Under the pieces are notes generated by a model that was not told the DNA's origin, did not search any database, and saw only the letters and a program-made list of their open reading frames with translations. Below are positions 7,759 to 16,242 of a stretch of DNA of 64,000 bases, piece after piece. Both the position numbers and the translations under genes were made by a program. Each line of letters opens with the position of its first letter. Positions within the stretch are counted from its first letter, which is position 1. The DNA is taken from NCBI RefSeq assembly GCF_000013605.1, contig NC_007908.1, positions 620,001 through 684,000 of the forward strand, written 5' to 3'. Origin of the DNA: Rhodoferax ferrireducens T118. GTDB lineage: Bacteria; Pseudomonadota; Gammaproteobacteria; Burkholderiales; Burkholderiaceae_C.

Positions 7759-9530
7759 CATTTTCCATTCACGGACTCGCCGTTGCGCGCGGCATCGCCA
7801 TTGGGCGGGCGGTGCTGGTGGCCTCCAGTCGGGTGGATGTGGCGCATTATTTTATTGCGGCCACTGAGGTTGATGCCGAGATTGAACGGGTGCGTAGCGC
7901 GCGCGACGCGGTGGTGAATGAAATTCACCGCCTGCAGGCCAGCATCAGCCATATGGGCCCGAAAGAAGCGCCGCAGGAACTGACAGCGCTGCTCGATGTT
8001 CATCTGATGCTGCTCAACGACGATGAACTGTCAAACGGCGTCAGGCACTGGATCAAGGACCGCTTGTACAACGCCGAGTGGGCGCTCACCACGCAATTGG
8101 AAGTGATTGCCCGCCAGTTCGACGAGATGGAGGACGAATACCTGCGCGGACGCAAAGCCGATCTGGAGCAAATCACCGAAAAAGTATTACGCGCCATGAA
8201 GGGCGTGGCCTCGCCCGTGGTGGTGGCGCCCAGCCGAACGCTGCGCAAGCCCTCGCAACAAGACCTCTTGCTCGACGACACCGTGGATGTGCCCTTGATT
8301 CTGGTGGCGCACGACCTGTCGCCGGCCGACATGCTGCAGTTCAAGCAAAGTGTGTTTGCCGGCTTTGTGACCGACGTCGGCGGCAAAACCTCGCACACCG
8401 CCATCGTCGCCCGCAGCCTGGATATCCCGGCGGTGGTGGGCGCACGCTTGTCGAGCCAATTGGTGCGCCAGGATGACTGGGTCATCATCGACGGCGACGC
8501 CGGTGTGTTGGTGGTCGATCCGTCTCCCATCGTGCTGGCCGAATATGGTTTCAAGCAGCGCCAGGGCGAGTTGGAGCGCGGTCGCTTGACCCGCCTGCTG
8601 CACACCCCGGCCGTGACGATGGATGGCCAGAAAATTGAATTGCTGGCCAATATCGAGATGCCGGAGGACGCACTTGGCGCTGTGTTGGCGGGTGCGGTCG
8701 GCGTGGGCCTGTTTCGCAGTGAATTCCTGTTCATGGGACGCAATGGCCGACTGCCCAACGAAGAGGAGCAGTACCTGGCGTACCGGCGTGCCGTTGAGGG
8801 CATGCAGGGCTTGCCGGTGACGATTCGCACCGTCGATGTGGGCGCCGACAAGCCGCTGGATGAGTCGCAGCAGGATAACGCTCACCTGAATCCGGCGCTG
8901 GGGCTGCGGGCCATTCGCTGGAGCCTGGCGGACCCGGCGATGTTCCTGACGCAGTTAAGGGCGATTCTGCGTGCTGCCGCCCATGGCCCGGTGAACCTGC
9001 TGATACCGATGCTGGTGCATGCCGGTGAAATTCGCCACACGATGGCCATGATTGACCGCGCCCGTGTCGAACTCGACAACCGCGGTATTGCCTACGGCCC
9101 GGTCAAGATAGGCGCCATGATCGAGGTGCCTGCCGCCGCTCTCATTGTCAAGGTGTTCCTGAAATACTTCGATTTTCTGTCCATTGGCACCAACGACCTG
9201 ATTCAATACACGCTGGCGATCGATCGCACGGACGAGTCCGTCGCGCATTTGTACGACCCCCTGCATCCGGCCGTGCTGCGGCTGGTGGCACAGACCATTG
9301 CCGAATGCCGGGCCCAGGGCAAACCCGTGAGCCTGTGTGGCGAGATGGCCGGCGACGTCTCCCTCACCCGCCTGCTGCTGGGTATGGGCTTGCGCAGTTT
9401 TTCCATGCATCCGGCGCAAATTCTGGCCGTCAAGCAAGAGGTATTACGCGCCGACGCGGGCAAGCTGACGGCGTGGGCGCAACAGGTGATGGCCGACGAC
9501 GAGCCGGGTTTGCGCATGACCCGGCACTAG
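7755..9530 (+). CDS. ptsI: Phosphoenolpyruvate-protein phosphotransferase, enzyme I
   Basis: Enzyme I of 591 residues, close to the family norm of 570-590, which transfers phosphate from PEP to HPr. The active histidine is His214 in GGKTSHTAIVARS. The C-terminal PEP-binding barrel shows FRSEFLFM, SIGTNDLIQYT and the catalytic-loop cysteine in SLCGEMAGD. It starts at a GTG overlapping the ptsH stop by three bases. With EIIA and HPr it forms a complete phosphorelay but has no dedicated permease in the window. Confidence 0.95.
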   Translation: MTFSIHGLAVARGIAIGRAVLVASSRVDVAHYFIAATEVDAEIERVRSARDAVVNEIHRLQASISHMGPKEAPQELTALLDVHLMLLNDDELSNGVRHWIKDRLYNAEWALTTQLEVIARQFDEMEDEYLRGRKADLEQITEKVLRAMKGVASPVVVAPSRTLRKPSQQDLLLDDTVDVPLILVAHDLSPADMLQFKQSVFAGFVTDVGGKTSHTAIVARSLDIPAVVGARLSSQLVRQDDWVIIDGDAGVLVVDPSPIVLAEYGFKQRQGELERGRLTRLLHTPAVTMDGQKIELLANIEMPEDALGAVLAGAVGVGLFRSEFLFMGRNGRLPNEEEQYLAYRRAVEGMQGLPVTIRTVDVGADKPLDESQQDNAHLNPALGLRAIRWSLADPAMFLTQLRAILRAAAHGPVNLLIPMLVHAGEIRHTMAMIDRARVELDNRGIAYGPVKIGAMIEVPAAALIVKVFLKYFDFLSIGTNDLIQYTLAIDRTDESVAHLYDPLHPAVLRLVAQTIAECRAQGKPVSLCGEMAGDVSLTRLLLGMGLRSFSMHPAQILAVKQEVLRADAGKLTAWAQQVMADDEPGLRMTRH

Positions 9531-9532
9531 AT

Positions 9533-10258
9533 TCAAAACAGCCGGAACGCCAGCGGTATCAGCAGCGAGGCCAGTACCACCTGCAGCCCCAGCGCCAGCC
9601 CGGCGTAAGCCCCGGCATCGGCATTGACCTGCAGCGCCCGGGCGGCGCCGATGCCGTGCGCGGCGGTGCCCAGGGAAAAGCCACGCGCCATCCAGCCCGC
9701 CGGGTCGGTCGGGATCTTGAGCGCAGCAAACAAGTATTTGCCACTCAGGGCCCCCACCATGCCGGTGATCACGGCAAACACGGCCGCCAGGGCGGGAATG
9801 CCGCCAATCTTGTCGGCAATGCCCATGGCCACCGGTGCGGTGACCGATTTGGGCGCCAGCGACAACACCACGTCCAGGGGCAGGCCAGCCGCCCAGCCCA
9901 GCGCCAGCGCCGAGCCGCTGGCCGCCAGGCCGCCTGCCACGGCCGCCAGCAACAGGGCGCGCCAGTGCAGCGCCAGGGCGGCGCGTCGTTCCCAGAGCGG
10001 CCAGGCCAGCGCCACCACCGCCGGGCCCAACAGGAAATGAATGAATTGCGCACCGGCAAAGTAAGTGGGGTAACTCACGCCGGTGGCCAGCAGCACGCTG
10101 GCAATGGCGAGCACCGTCCACAGCACCGGGTTGGCCCAGGGCGCCTGTTGCAGCCGGACGTACACGGCTTGCGCCAGCACATACACCACCAGCGTGGCGG
10201 TCAGGCCAAACAACGGCGTGCTGGAGAGGTAGACCCAGAGCTCAACGAAATTCGGCAT
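9533..10258 (-). CDS. lrgB: LrgB family membrane protein
   Basis: Membrane protein of 241 residues and about six to eight helices, matching the LrgB/CidB/YohK family (for example FIHFLLGPAVVALAWPL and the C-terminal FSLGTAAHGIGAARAL). It overlaps the upstream lrgA by 17 bases. LrgAB pairs were first linked to murein hydrolase control, but the plant chloroplast homologue PLGG1, an LrgA-LrgB fusion, is a glycolate/glycerate carrier, and bacterial relatives transport pyruvate. The location behind glcD favours a hydroxyacid transport role. Confidence 0.92.
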   Translation of the reverse strand: MPNFVELWVYLSSTPLFGLTATLVVYVLAQAVYVRLQQAPWANPVLWTVLAIASVLLATGVSYPTYFAGAQFIHFLLGPAVVALAWPLWERRAALALHWRALLLAAVAGGLAASGSALALGWAAGLPLDVVLSLAPKSVTAPVAMGIADKIGGIPALAAVFAVITGMVGALSGKYLFAALKIPTDPAGWMARGFSLGTAAHGIGAARALQVNADAGAYAGLALGLQVVLASLLIPLAFRLF

Positions 10259-10598
10259 CGCTTTTTTTCCTGAACAGACGCAAGGTCAGCGCCGTCACGG
10301 CCAGGCCGATCCAGGTCGACAGCGCAATGACGATCAGCATGCGCACGCCGTACTGGCTGATCAGGCCCAGGTGCGTCATTACCCCGACGCCGACCGGCAC
10401 AAACAGCAGCGAGAGGTGCGACAGCAAAAAGCTGGCACAGGCCGCCACCGGTTCTCGTACAACGGGTGCGCGCAGGGCAAGCAGCAGCAGAAGCATGCCG
10501 ATGACCGGACCGGGAAAGGGCAAAGAGAAGCCCCGCGCCAGCAACTCACCAATCGACTGCAGCGCCAGCAGCCAGGCCAAACCACGCAGTCCGGTCAT
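10242..10598 (-). CDS. lrgA: CidA/LrgA family holin-like protein
   Basis: Small membrane protein of 118 residues with four hydrophobic helices. The family hallmark PFPGPVIGMLLLLLAL is at about residues 27-42 and the LLFVPVGVGVMTHL segment follows. It starts 12 bases after the stop of the glcD-like gene and overlaps lrgB, so glcD, lrgA and lrgB very probably form one transcript. It acts as the small partner of LrgB in the inner membrane. Confidence 0.9.
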   Translation of the reverse strand: MTGLRGLAWLLALQSIGELLARGFSLPFPGPVIGMLLLLLALRAPVVREPVAACASFLLSHLSLLFVPVGVGVMTHLGLISQYGVRMLIVIALSTWIGLAVTALTLRLFRKKSDAEFR

Positions 10599-10610
10599 GG
10601 GGCCTGGAAG

Positions 10611-12113
10611 CTAAAACCGCGGCAGATCCGGGTGCTTGAGCTGCCCGCCGCGCACCAGCATCTTGCCGTACTCGGCACAGCGTTGCAGCGTCGGAATGAC
10701 CTTGCCCGGGTTGAGCAGACCTTTGGCGTCAAAAGCGCGCTTGACGCCAAACATCTGTTCGTTTTCCTCCGCACTGAACTGCACACACATTGAATTGAGT
10801 TTTTCCACGCCGACGCCGTGCTCGCCGGTGACGGTGCCGCCCATGGCGACGCTGGTTTCCAGGATGTCGGCGCCGAACAACTCCGCCCGGTGCAACTGGT
10901 CGGCCTGATTGGCATCAAACAAAATCAGCGGGTGCAAGTTGCCATCGCCCGCGTGGAACACATTGGCGCAGCGCAAATCGTATTTTTTTTCCATCTGCTG
11001 AATTGCCAGCAGCATGTCGGCCAGGCGCTTGCGCGGAATGGTCGAGTCCATGCACATGTAATCCGGGCTGATGCGCCCGCTGGCCGGGAAGGCGTTCTTG
11101 CGGCCGCTCCAGAACTTCAGCCGCTCGGCCTCGTCGCGGCTCACCGCAAGGGCGGTGGCGCCGTGGGTGCGCAGCACGGCGCTCATGCGTGCGATTTCTT
11201 CGTCGACTTCTTGCGGCGTGCCGTCGCTCTCGCACAGCAAAATCGCCTCGGCGTTCAGGTCGTAGCCGGCGTGTACATAGTCTTCCACCGCCGCCGTCAT
11301 TGGCTTGTCCATCATTTCCAGCCCGGCCGGGATGATGCCCGCGGCAATGATGGCGGCGACTGCGTCGCCGGCCTTGCGAATGTCGTCAAAGCTGGCCATG
11401 ATGCAGCTCGCCAGTTGCGGTTTCGGGATCAGCTTGACCGTCACTTCGGTGGTGACGGCCAGCATGCCCTCCGAGCCGATGACGATGCTCATCAAGTCAT
11501 AGCCGGGTGCGTCCAGCGCGTCCGAACCGAATTCAACCGCCTCGCCGTCCATCGTGAAGCCTTTGATCTTGACGATGTTGTGCAGGGTGAGCCCGTACTT
11601 CAGGCAGTGCACGCCGCCCGAGTTTTCCGCCACATTGCCGCCAATGGTGCAGGCAATCTGACTCGATGGGTCGGGCGCGTAGTACAAATCATGCGCGGCC
11701 GCAGCGTCGCTGATGGCCAGGTTGCGCACGCCACACTGCACAACCGCAGTGCGGCTCAAGGGGTCGATCTTGACGATATTGTTGAACCTGGCCAGCGACA
11801 GGGTGACGCCCAGCGCGTGTGGCATGGCCCCGCCCGACAGGCCGGTGCCCGCACCGCGCGCCACCACCGGCACGCCCAGCGTGTGGCAGGTGCGCAGCAC
11901 CGCCTGAACCTGCGCTTCGGTTTCCGGCAAGGCCACCACCAGCGGGCGCTGCCGGTAGGCGGTCAGGCCGTCGCATTCATAGGGCGTGGTGTCTTCGGGG
12001 TTCCAGAGCAGGGCGTGGCGCGGCAAAACCGCTTCCAGCCCCCGTACGATTTGTGCCTGACGCTCTGCTCTTTGTGGCGCAGTCGGCATGTCAGGAGAGA
12101 GAGATGTAGTCAT
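10611..12113 (-). CDS. glcD: FAD-linked oxidase, glycolate oxidase GlcD type
   Basis: FAD-dependent 2-hydroxyacid oxidase subunit of 500 residues. The PCMH-type FAD-binding domain shows VVARGAGTGLSGGAMPH and CTIGGNVAENSGGVHCLKYG, and the C-terminal cap contains FHAGDGNLHP and GEHGVGVEKL. Closest type is GlcD, although D-lactate dehydrogenases share these motifs. Start ATG 12113 is preferred over a GTG at 12125. No glcE or glcF genes are adjacent; instead lrgA and lrgB follow within 12 bases, suggesting that oxidation and uptake of glycolate or lactate are coupled. Confidence 0.9.
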   Translation of the reverse strand: MTTSLSPDMPTAPQRAERQAQIVRGLEAVLPRHALLWNPEDTTPYECDGLTAYRQRPLVVALPETEAQVQAVLRTCHTLGVPVVARGAGTGLSGGAMPHALGVTLSLARFNNIVKIDPLSRTAVVQCGVRNLAISDAAAAHDLYYAPDPSSQIACTIGGNVAENSGGVHCLKYGLTLHNIVKIKGFTMDGEAVEFGSDALDAPGYDLMSIVIGSEGMLAVTTEVTVKLIPKPQLASCIMASFDDIRKAGDAVAAIIAAGIIPAGLEMMDKPMTAAVEDYVHAGYDLNAEAILLCESDGTPQEVDEEIARMSAVLRTHGATALAVSRDEAERLKFWSGRKNAFPASGRISPDYMCMDSTIPRKRLADMLLAIQQMEKKYDLRCANVFHAGDGNLHPLILFDANQADQLHRAELFGADILETSVAMGGTVTGEHGVGVEKLNSMCVQFSAEENEQMFGVKRAFDAKGLLNPGKVIPTLQRCAEYGKMLVRGGQLKHPDLPRF

Positions 12114-12383
12114 GGTGGATTCCACGCGTCAATTCAATAAAGGGTTCAACTGTAGGGGTAAGCCGGTTTGGGTGGTGTGACAAATTCAGAAAATTTTGAA
12201 ACCGGAATACTATGAAATAAATAGCTTCTTATGTAATAACGACGGGGGCTAGAGGCCAATTTCTTACAAATTTACCGGGAATGAGCGCAGCGGTGCGGGC
12301 GCTCGTCAAGGGTACATTGTCACACCGCGGGCGCCGGGATGCGCTGGGTACAATCCCGCCCATTCCAACCATCGGTAGCCCCT
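12114..12383. other. Intergenic region between glcD and psd
   Basis: 270 bases between two divergent genes, presumably holding both promoters, plus one copy of the interspersed element. No additional gene is supported. Confidence 0.6.
12209..12270 (+). repeat. Interspersed element copy 2
   Basis: Intergenic copy: AAATAGCTTCTTATG, then GACGGGGGCTAGAGGCCAAT and TTCTTACAAAT. It is one of the closest matches to the common core. Boundaries are approximate. Confidence 0.85.
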
Positions 12384-13238
12384 ATGTTCGACCGTCTAGC
12401 CGTGCTGCCGCAATATTTGCTTCCCAAGCAGGCCATCACCCTCTTGGCCGGGCGCGTGGCGGGTGCCCGTGGCGGGAAATGGACGACCAGGTTGATCGAG
12501 TGGTTCGTCAAGCGCTACAAGGTCAATATGCGTGAAGCGGCCAACCCGGAGGTTGCCAGCTACGCCACCTTCAACGACTTTTTCACCCGCGCCCTCCAGG
12601 CCGGCGCCCGCCCGCTCGCCCGTGCTGATCTGATTTGTCCGGTCGATGGCGCCATCAGCCAGTTTGGCGCCATGGCGGGTCAGCAGATATTTCAGGCCAA
12701 AGGCCACCACTACAGCAGCACCGCGCTGGTGGGCGGCGATGCAGCCTTGGCCGCGCAGTTTGACGACGGCCACTTTGCCACGCTGTATTTGAGTCCGCGC
12801 GATTACCACCGCATTCACATGCCGTGCGACGGCGTTCTGCGCCGCATGATTTACGTGCCCGGCGCGCTGTTTTCGGTCAACCCGACCACGGCCCTGGGTG
12901 TGCCGGGGCTGTTTGCCCGCAACGAGCGCGTGGTGTGTGTCTTTGAGTCCGCGCGCGGCCCGTTTGTGCTGGTGCTGGTGGGTGCCACCATTGTGGGCAG
13001 CATGGCCACCGTGTGGCACGGCGTGGTGAACCCGCCGCGCTCCACCGCGGTGCGCGAGTGGCGCTATGACGAGCAGCCTGTTCGATTGAAGCAGGGCGAG
13101 GAAATGGGCCGCTTCCTGCTCGGCTCCACCGTTGTCATGCTGTTCCCGAAAGGCCCGCTGCAGTTCAACCCGGCGTGGTCGCCCGGTGCTGCGATTCGGC
13201 TGGGTGAAGCCATGGCCCGCCAGCCGCCGCTTGCGTAG
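12384..13238 (+). CDS. psd: Phosphatidylserine decarboxylase proenzyme
   Basis: Makes phosphatidylethanolamine from phosphatidylserine at the inner membrane. 284 residues from the ATG at 12384 (MFDRLAVLPQYLLP); upstream in-frame sequence is not conserved in type. The self-cleavage motif LGST, whose serine becomes the pyruvoyl cofactor, lies in GRFLLGSTVVMLFP at about residue 247. The conserved histidines are in YLSPRDYHRIHMP. It is the first gene of a plus-strand pair with the enoyl-CoA hydratase homologue. Confidence 0.95.
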   Translation: MFDRLAVLPQYLLPKQAITLLAGRVAGARGGKWTTRLIEWFVKRYKVNMREAANPEVASYATFNDFFTRALQAGARPLARADLICPVDGAISQFGAMAGQQIFQAKGHHYSSTALVGGDAALAAQFDDGHFATLYLSPRDYHRIHMPCDGVLRRMIYVPGALFSVNPTTALGVPGLFARNERVVCVFESARGPFVLVLVGATIVGSMATVWHGVVNPPRSTAVREWRYDEQPVRLKQGEEMGRFLLGSTVVMLFPKGPLQFNPAWSPGAAIRLGEAMARQPPLA

Positions 13239-13265
13239 ACCTGGCCGGACGGCCACAATGCCGGT

Positions 13266-14057
13266 ATGAACTACGAACATGTGCTGGTCACATCCAGCGG
13301 CCCCATCACCACCCTCACGCTGAATCGCCCCGAGAAGCGCAACGCGCTGGCCATGCCCGTCATGCGGGAGTTGACACAGGCCCTGCGCGCCGTGGCGCAG
13401 AGCGACGCCCTGGGCGTGATTCTGGCGGCCAACGGACCGGTCTTCAGCGCCGGGCATAACTTTGGCGACATGGCCGGTGCCACGCTGGCGCAGGCACGCG
13501 AGCTGTTTGGTGTTTGCACCGAGATGATGGACGCCGTCCAGGCGATGCCGCAGCCGGTGATTGCCCGGGTGCACGCGCTGGCCACGGCGGCCGGTTGCCA
13601 ACTGGTGGCCAGTTGCGATCTGGCGATCGCGGCCGACACCGCTGGCTTTGCCATTCCGGGCGGCAAGGGGGGCTTGTTTTGTCATACGCCGCTGGTGGCG
13701 GTGGCCCGCAATATCGGTCGCAAACGGGCGCTGGAGATGGCGTTAACGGGCGATGTGATCGATGCCGCCACGGCCGCCCAGTGGGGCCTGATCAACCGCG
13801 CTGTGCCGGCCGATCAGCTTGATGCCGCCACCCTGGATTTGATCACCCGCGCCACCCGGGGCAGCGCGCTGTCCAAGGCGATGGGCAAGCAGGGTTTTTA
13901 CCAGCAGGTTGGCTTACCGCAGGCGCAGGCGTACGCGCTGGCTTGCGAGTTGATGGCGACGGCCGCCATGACACCGGACGCCCAGGAAGGTATTGCGGCT
14001 TTTCTGCAAAAACGCCAGGCGCACTACACGCAGCGCCCGTCGGGCACAGGCGCCTGA
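13266..14057 (+). CDS. Enoyl-CoA hydratase/isomerase family protein
   Basis: Crotonase-fold protein of 263 residues. NRPEKRNAL and the oxyanion-hole segments VFSAGHNFGDM and ATAAGCQLVASCDLAIA are clear. In the second catalytic region (FAIPGGKGGLFCHTPL) I do not see the glutamate of classical hydratases, so it resembles the ECHDC3-like branch and its reaction is uncertain. It begins 27 bases after psd and may be cotranscribed with it. Confidence 0.88.
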   Translation: MNYEHVLVTSSGPITTLTLNRPEKRNALAMPVMRELTQALRAVAQSDALGVILAANGPVFSAGHNFGDMAGATLAQARELFGVCTEMMDAVQAMPQPVIARVHALATAAGCQLVASCDLAIAADTAGFAIPGGKGGLFCHTPLVAVARNIGRKRALEMALTGDVIDAATAAQWGLINRAVPADQLDAATLDLITRATRGSALSKAMGKQGFYQQVGLPQAQAYALACELMATAAMTPDAQEGIAAFLQKRQAHYTQRPSGTGA

Positions 14058-14090
14058 GCCGGCCCGCGCCCACAGCGGCTGTGGTGGCGC

Positions 14091-14939
14091 TTACTTGAAA
14101 ATCACGGTTTTGTGACCGTTGATCAGCACCCGGTGTTCGCTGTGCCACTTGACGGCCCGCGCCAGCACCTGGCTTTCGGTGTCACGGCCCAGCGTGGTCA
14201 GGTCTTCCACCGTCTTGCTGTGGTCGACGCGCGCCACGTCCTGTTCAATGATCGGGCCTTCGTCCAGGTTGGCGGTCACGTAGTGGGCGGTGGCGCCAAT
14301 CAGTTTCACGCCGCGGTCATGCGCCTGGTAATAGGGTTTGGCCCCTTTGAAGCTGGGCAGGAACGAGTGGTGGATGTTGATGGCCGAGCCGGACAGTTTG
14401 CGGCACAGATCGTCGCTTAAAACCTGCATGTAGCGCGCCAGCACCACCAGTTCGGCCGCTTCCGTCTGGATGATTTCATACTGCCGGGCCTCGACCTGTG
14501 GCTTGGTGGCGGCCGTGATCGGCAGGTGATGAAACGGCACGTTGTAGCTGGCGGCGAGTTGGTAGAACTCGCGGTGGTTCGAGATGATGGCGCGAATGTC
14601 GATGGGCAGCAGGCCGCTTTTCCAGCGAAACAGCAGGTCGTTCAGGCAGTGGCCTTCTTTGCTGACCATGATCACGGTGCGTATGGGCTGTGCGCGCGCG
14701 TGCAGGCGCCATTGCATCTCGAAGGGCTGGGCAAACGCTTTAAGTTGCAGTGTCAGGTCTTCATGCGTCAGCTGGGCGCAGGCAAACTGCACCCGCATGA
14801 AGAACAGACCGGTGTCCTGGTCGTTGTACTGCGCCGCTTCTTCAATGTTGCCGCCGCGCTCCAGCAAGAAGCCGGACACCGCATGCACCAGCCCCAAGCG
14901 GTCCGGGCAGGAGAGAGTCAATATATAAACAGGATTCAT
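14091..14939 (-). CDS. purU: Formyltetrahydrofolate deformylase
   Basis: Hydrolyses 10-formyl-THF to formate and THF. 282 residues from the ATG at 14939. An N-terminal ACT domain (YILTLSCPDRLGLVHAVSGFL) is followed by the formyltransferase fold with SNHREFYQLA, the catalytic-region HHSFLPSFKGAKPYYQAHDRG and GATAHYVTANLDEGPII. The ACT domain distinguishes PurU from PurN. It is convergent with the enoyl-CoA hydratase gene. Confidence 0.95.
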   Translation of the reverse strand: MNPVYILTLSCPDRLGLVHAVSGFLLERGGNIEEAAQYNDQDTGLFFMRVQFACAQLTHEDLTLQLKAFAQPFEMQWRLHARAQPIRTVIMVSKEGHCLNDLLFRWKSGLLPIDIRAIISNHREFYQLAASYNVPFHHLPITAATKPQVEARQYEIIQTEAAELVVLARYMQVLSDDLCRKLSGSAINIHHSFLPSFKGAKPYYQAHDRGVKLIGATAHYVTANLDEGPIIEQDVARVDHSKTVEDLTTLGRDTESQVLARAVKWHSEHRVLINGHKTVIFK

Positions 14940-14959
14940 GCGGCCGATTGTCGCAGGGC

Positions 14960-15817
14960 TCAGGGCTCTTTTTTCGACCTGGATGCAGCGGCTGCCGCAC
15001 TGCGCTGCTGGCTGAAGTCGGCGCAATAGTCCTTGACGGGCGCCGCTCCGGTAGGCCAGATCTGGTCAAAATTGTCTGCACTTTCCGTCTCTTCGAAGGC
15101 CGGCCCGGCCTGCAGAAGCACCGTTTTGACCGTCAAGTCCGGTGGCAGGTGCAGCGGCACACCCAGGCTGCGATCCACATGGCCGCCGCCGGCCAGCAAG
15201 AGCACGATTTTGCCGCGCAGCGCCGCCCGCGCGACGGTTTGGGCCATGGCGACATCGCGCGCAATCTGGACCCGCGTCATGGGGGCAATCTGGCTCTCGG
15301 GCAGCAGATTGCAGTGACCCACGCGGACCTTTTCCTGTTGCGCCTGCAGCGCCGGGCCCGACAAAAGTGCGTCCAATCCGCTCTCTGTCATGGCCGCGCG
15401 CACACGTGCAGACGGCAGATTGGCGCCGACTACCGGCACGCCCGCATGTACAGCCGCCATCACCGCCGGGCCGTAAGCCGACCAGGGCCAGCCTTCATTG
15501 TTCCAGTGCAGGGCTGCGCGCACGGTGTCTTCACTGGCGTCTGATCCCAGTTTTTCGGTGGACTGGCCCTGGCTGGCCATCTCCAGCGCCAGCACGGCCA
15601 GTGTCTGCTGGCCGGCCAACGCTTCTACAACGGCGCGGTGGATTTGCTGATGCTCGGGTACGTCATGCTGCTCACCCAAAAAAATGGCGTCAGCGGGCAG
15701 TAGCTGCTGCAGTTGGCTGATGGGCTCAAGGCCGTTTGGCGCTGCGGACGGGCTCAGTGTGGTGCAGCCCAGCAATGCCAACACGGCCACCAGCGCCGCG
15801 AGAGGTCTGGCAGCCAC
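14960..15817 (-). CDS. ChaN-family haem-binding lipoprotein
   Basis: Lipoprotein of about 285 residues with the ChaN/DUF399 fold. The signature ADAIFLGEQHDVPEHQQIHR lies shortly after the signal peptide and LALEMASQGQ follows. I place the start at a GTG (15817), giving a signal peptide with lipobox LLGC at about residues 15-18; the frame is open further upstream but there overlaps the DUF3567 gene. Family members bind haem and are found near iron or haem uptake genes, which are not seen here. The start choice is only moderately certain. Confidence 0.8.
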   Translation of the reverse strand: MAARPLAALVAVLALLGCTTLSPSAAPNGLEPISQLQQLLPADAIFLGEQHDVPEHQQIHRAVVEALAGQQTLAVLALEMASQGQSTEKLGSDASEDTVRAALHWNNEGWPWSAYGPAVMAAVHAGVPVVGANLPSARVRAAMTESGLDALLSGPALQAQQEKVRVGHCNLLPESQIAPMTRVQIARDVAMAQTVARAALRGKIVLLLAGGGHVDRSLGVPLHLPPDLTVKTVLLQAGPAFEETESADNFDQIWPTGAAPVKDYCADFSQQRSAAAAASRSKKEP

Positions 15818-15866
15818 CCCAAAAACCGATGGTTCGAGGCCGATTGGCAGCGGGCGCGGCGTGGCT

Positions 15867-16178
15867 TCAGTGCACCAGCACCGGGTTTTGCGCCAGCTCG
15901 GCATATTGCTCCAGCGTGTCTTCCACCTCTTCCTGGGTCGGGGTGTTTTGCTGCCAGGCCGAGATGTGCTGCTGGAACAGTTCCGCCCAGGAGCCGTCCA
16001 GATAGACCTCTTTGTTGGCGCGTTTGTCCACAATCTCGAAGCCGTGGCGTGCCAGCGTGGGCACAATTCGCACCGGCTCCGTGCGATCGAGGCTCACGTC
16101 TGGCGTTGCATCGGTGGCCACCGCATTGGCCAGCATGTGCGTCACAGAGTAGGTGTCAGAGTCGTAAAGCGTGTGCAT
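15867..16178 (-). CDS. DUF3567 family protein
   Basis: Small acidic protein of 103 residues beginning MHTLYDSDTYSVTHML, the conserved opening of a betaproteobacterial family known to me as DUF3567. It has no known function and no signal peptide or membrane segment. It lies upstream of the ChaN-like gene on the same strand and may be cotranscribed with it. Confidence 0.82.
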   Translation of the reverse strand: MHTLYDSDTYSVTHMLANAVATDATPDVSLDRTEPVRIVPTLARHGFEIVDKRANKEVYLDGSWAELFQQHISAWQQNTPTQEEVEDTLEQYAELAQNPVLVH

Positions 16179-16242
16179 GGCAAGAATTATCCCTTAAACG
16201 TCTATGCCCTACAGGTGGCGGGGGAGCAGGTTTTTTCAAGGG

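Noticed and set aside
10818..12140. Long plus-strand open frame (about 440 codons) opposite glcD
   Set aside because: It lies wholly antisense to a gene with clear FAD-oxidase motifs and its translation is rich in His, Gln and Arg, as expected of an antisense frame in high-GC DNA.
12396..13685. Minus-strand open frame across psd and the enoyl-CoA hydratase gene
   Set aside because: It spans two well-supported genes on the other strand and has no RBS or domain.
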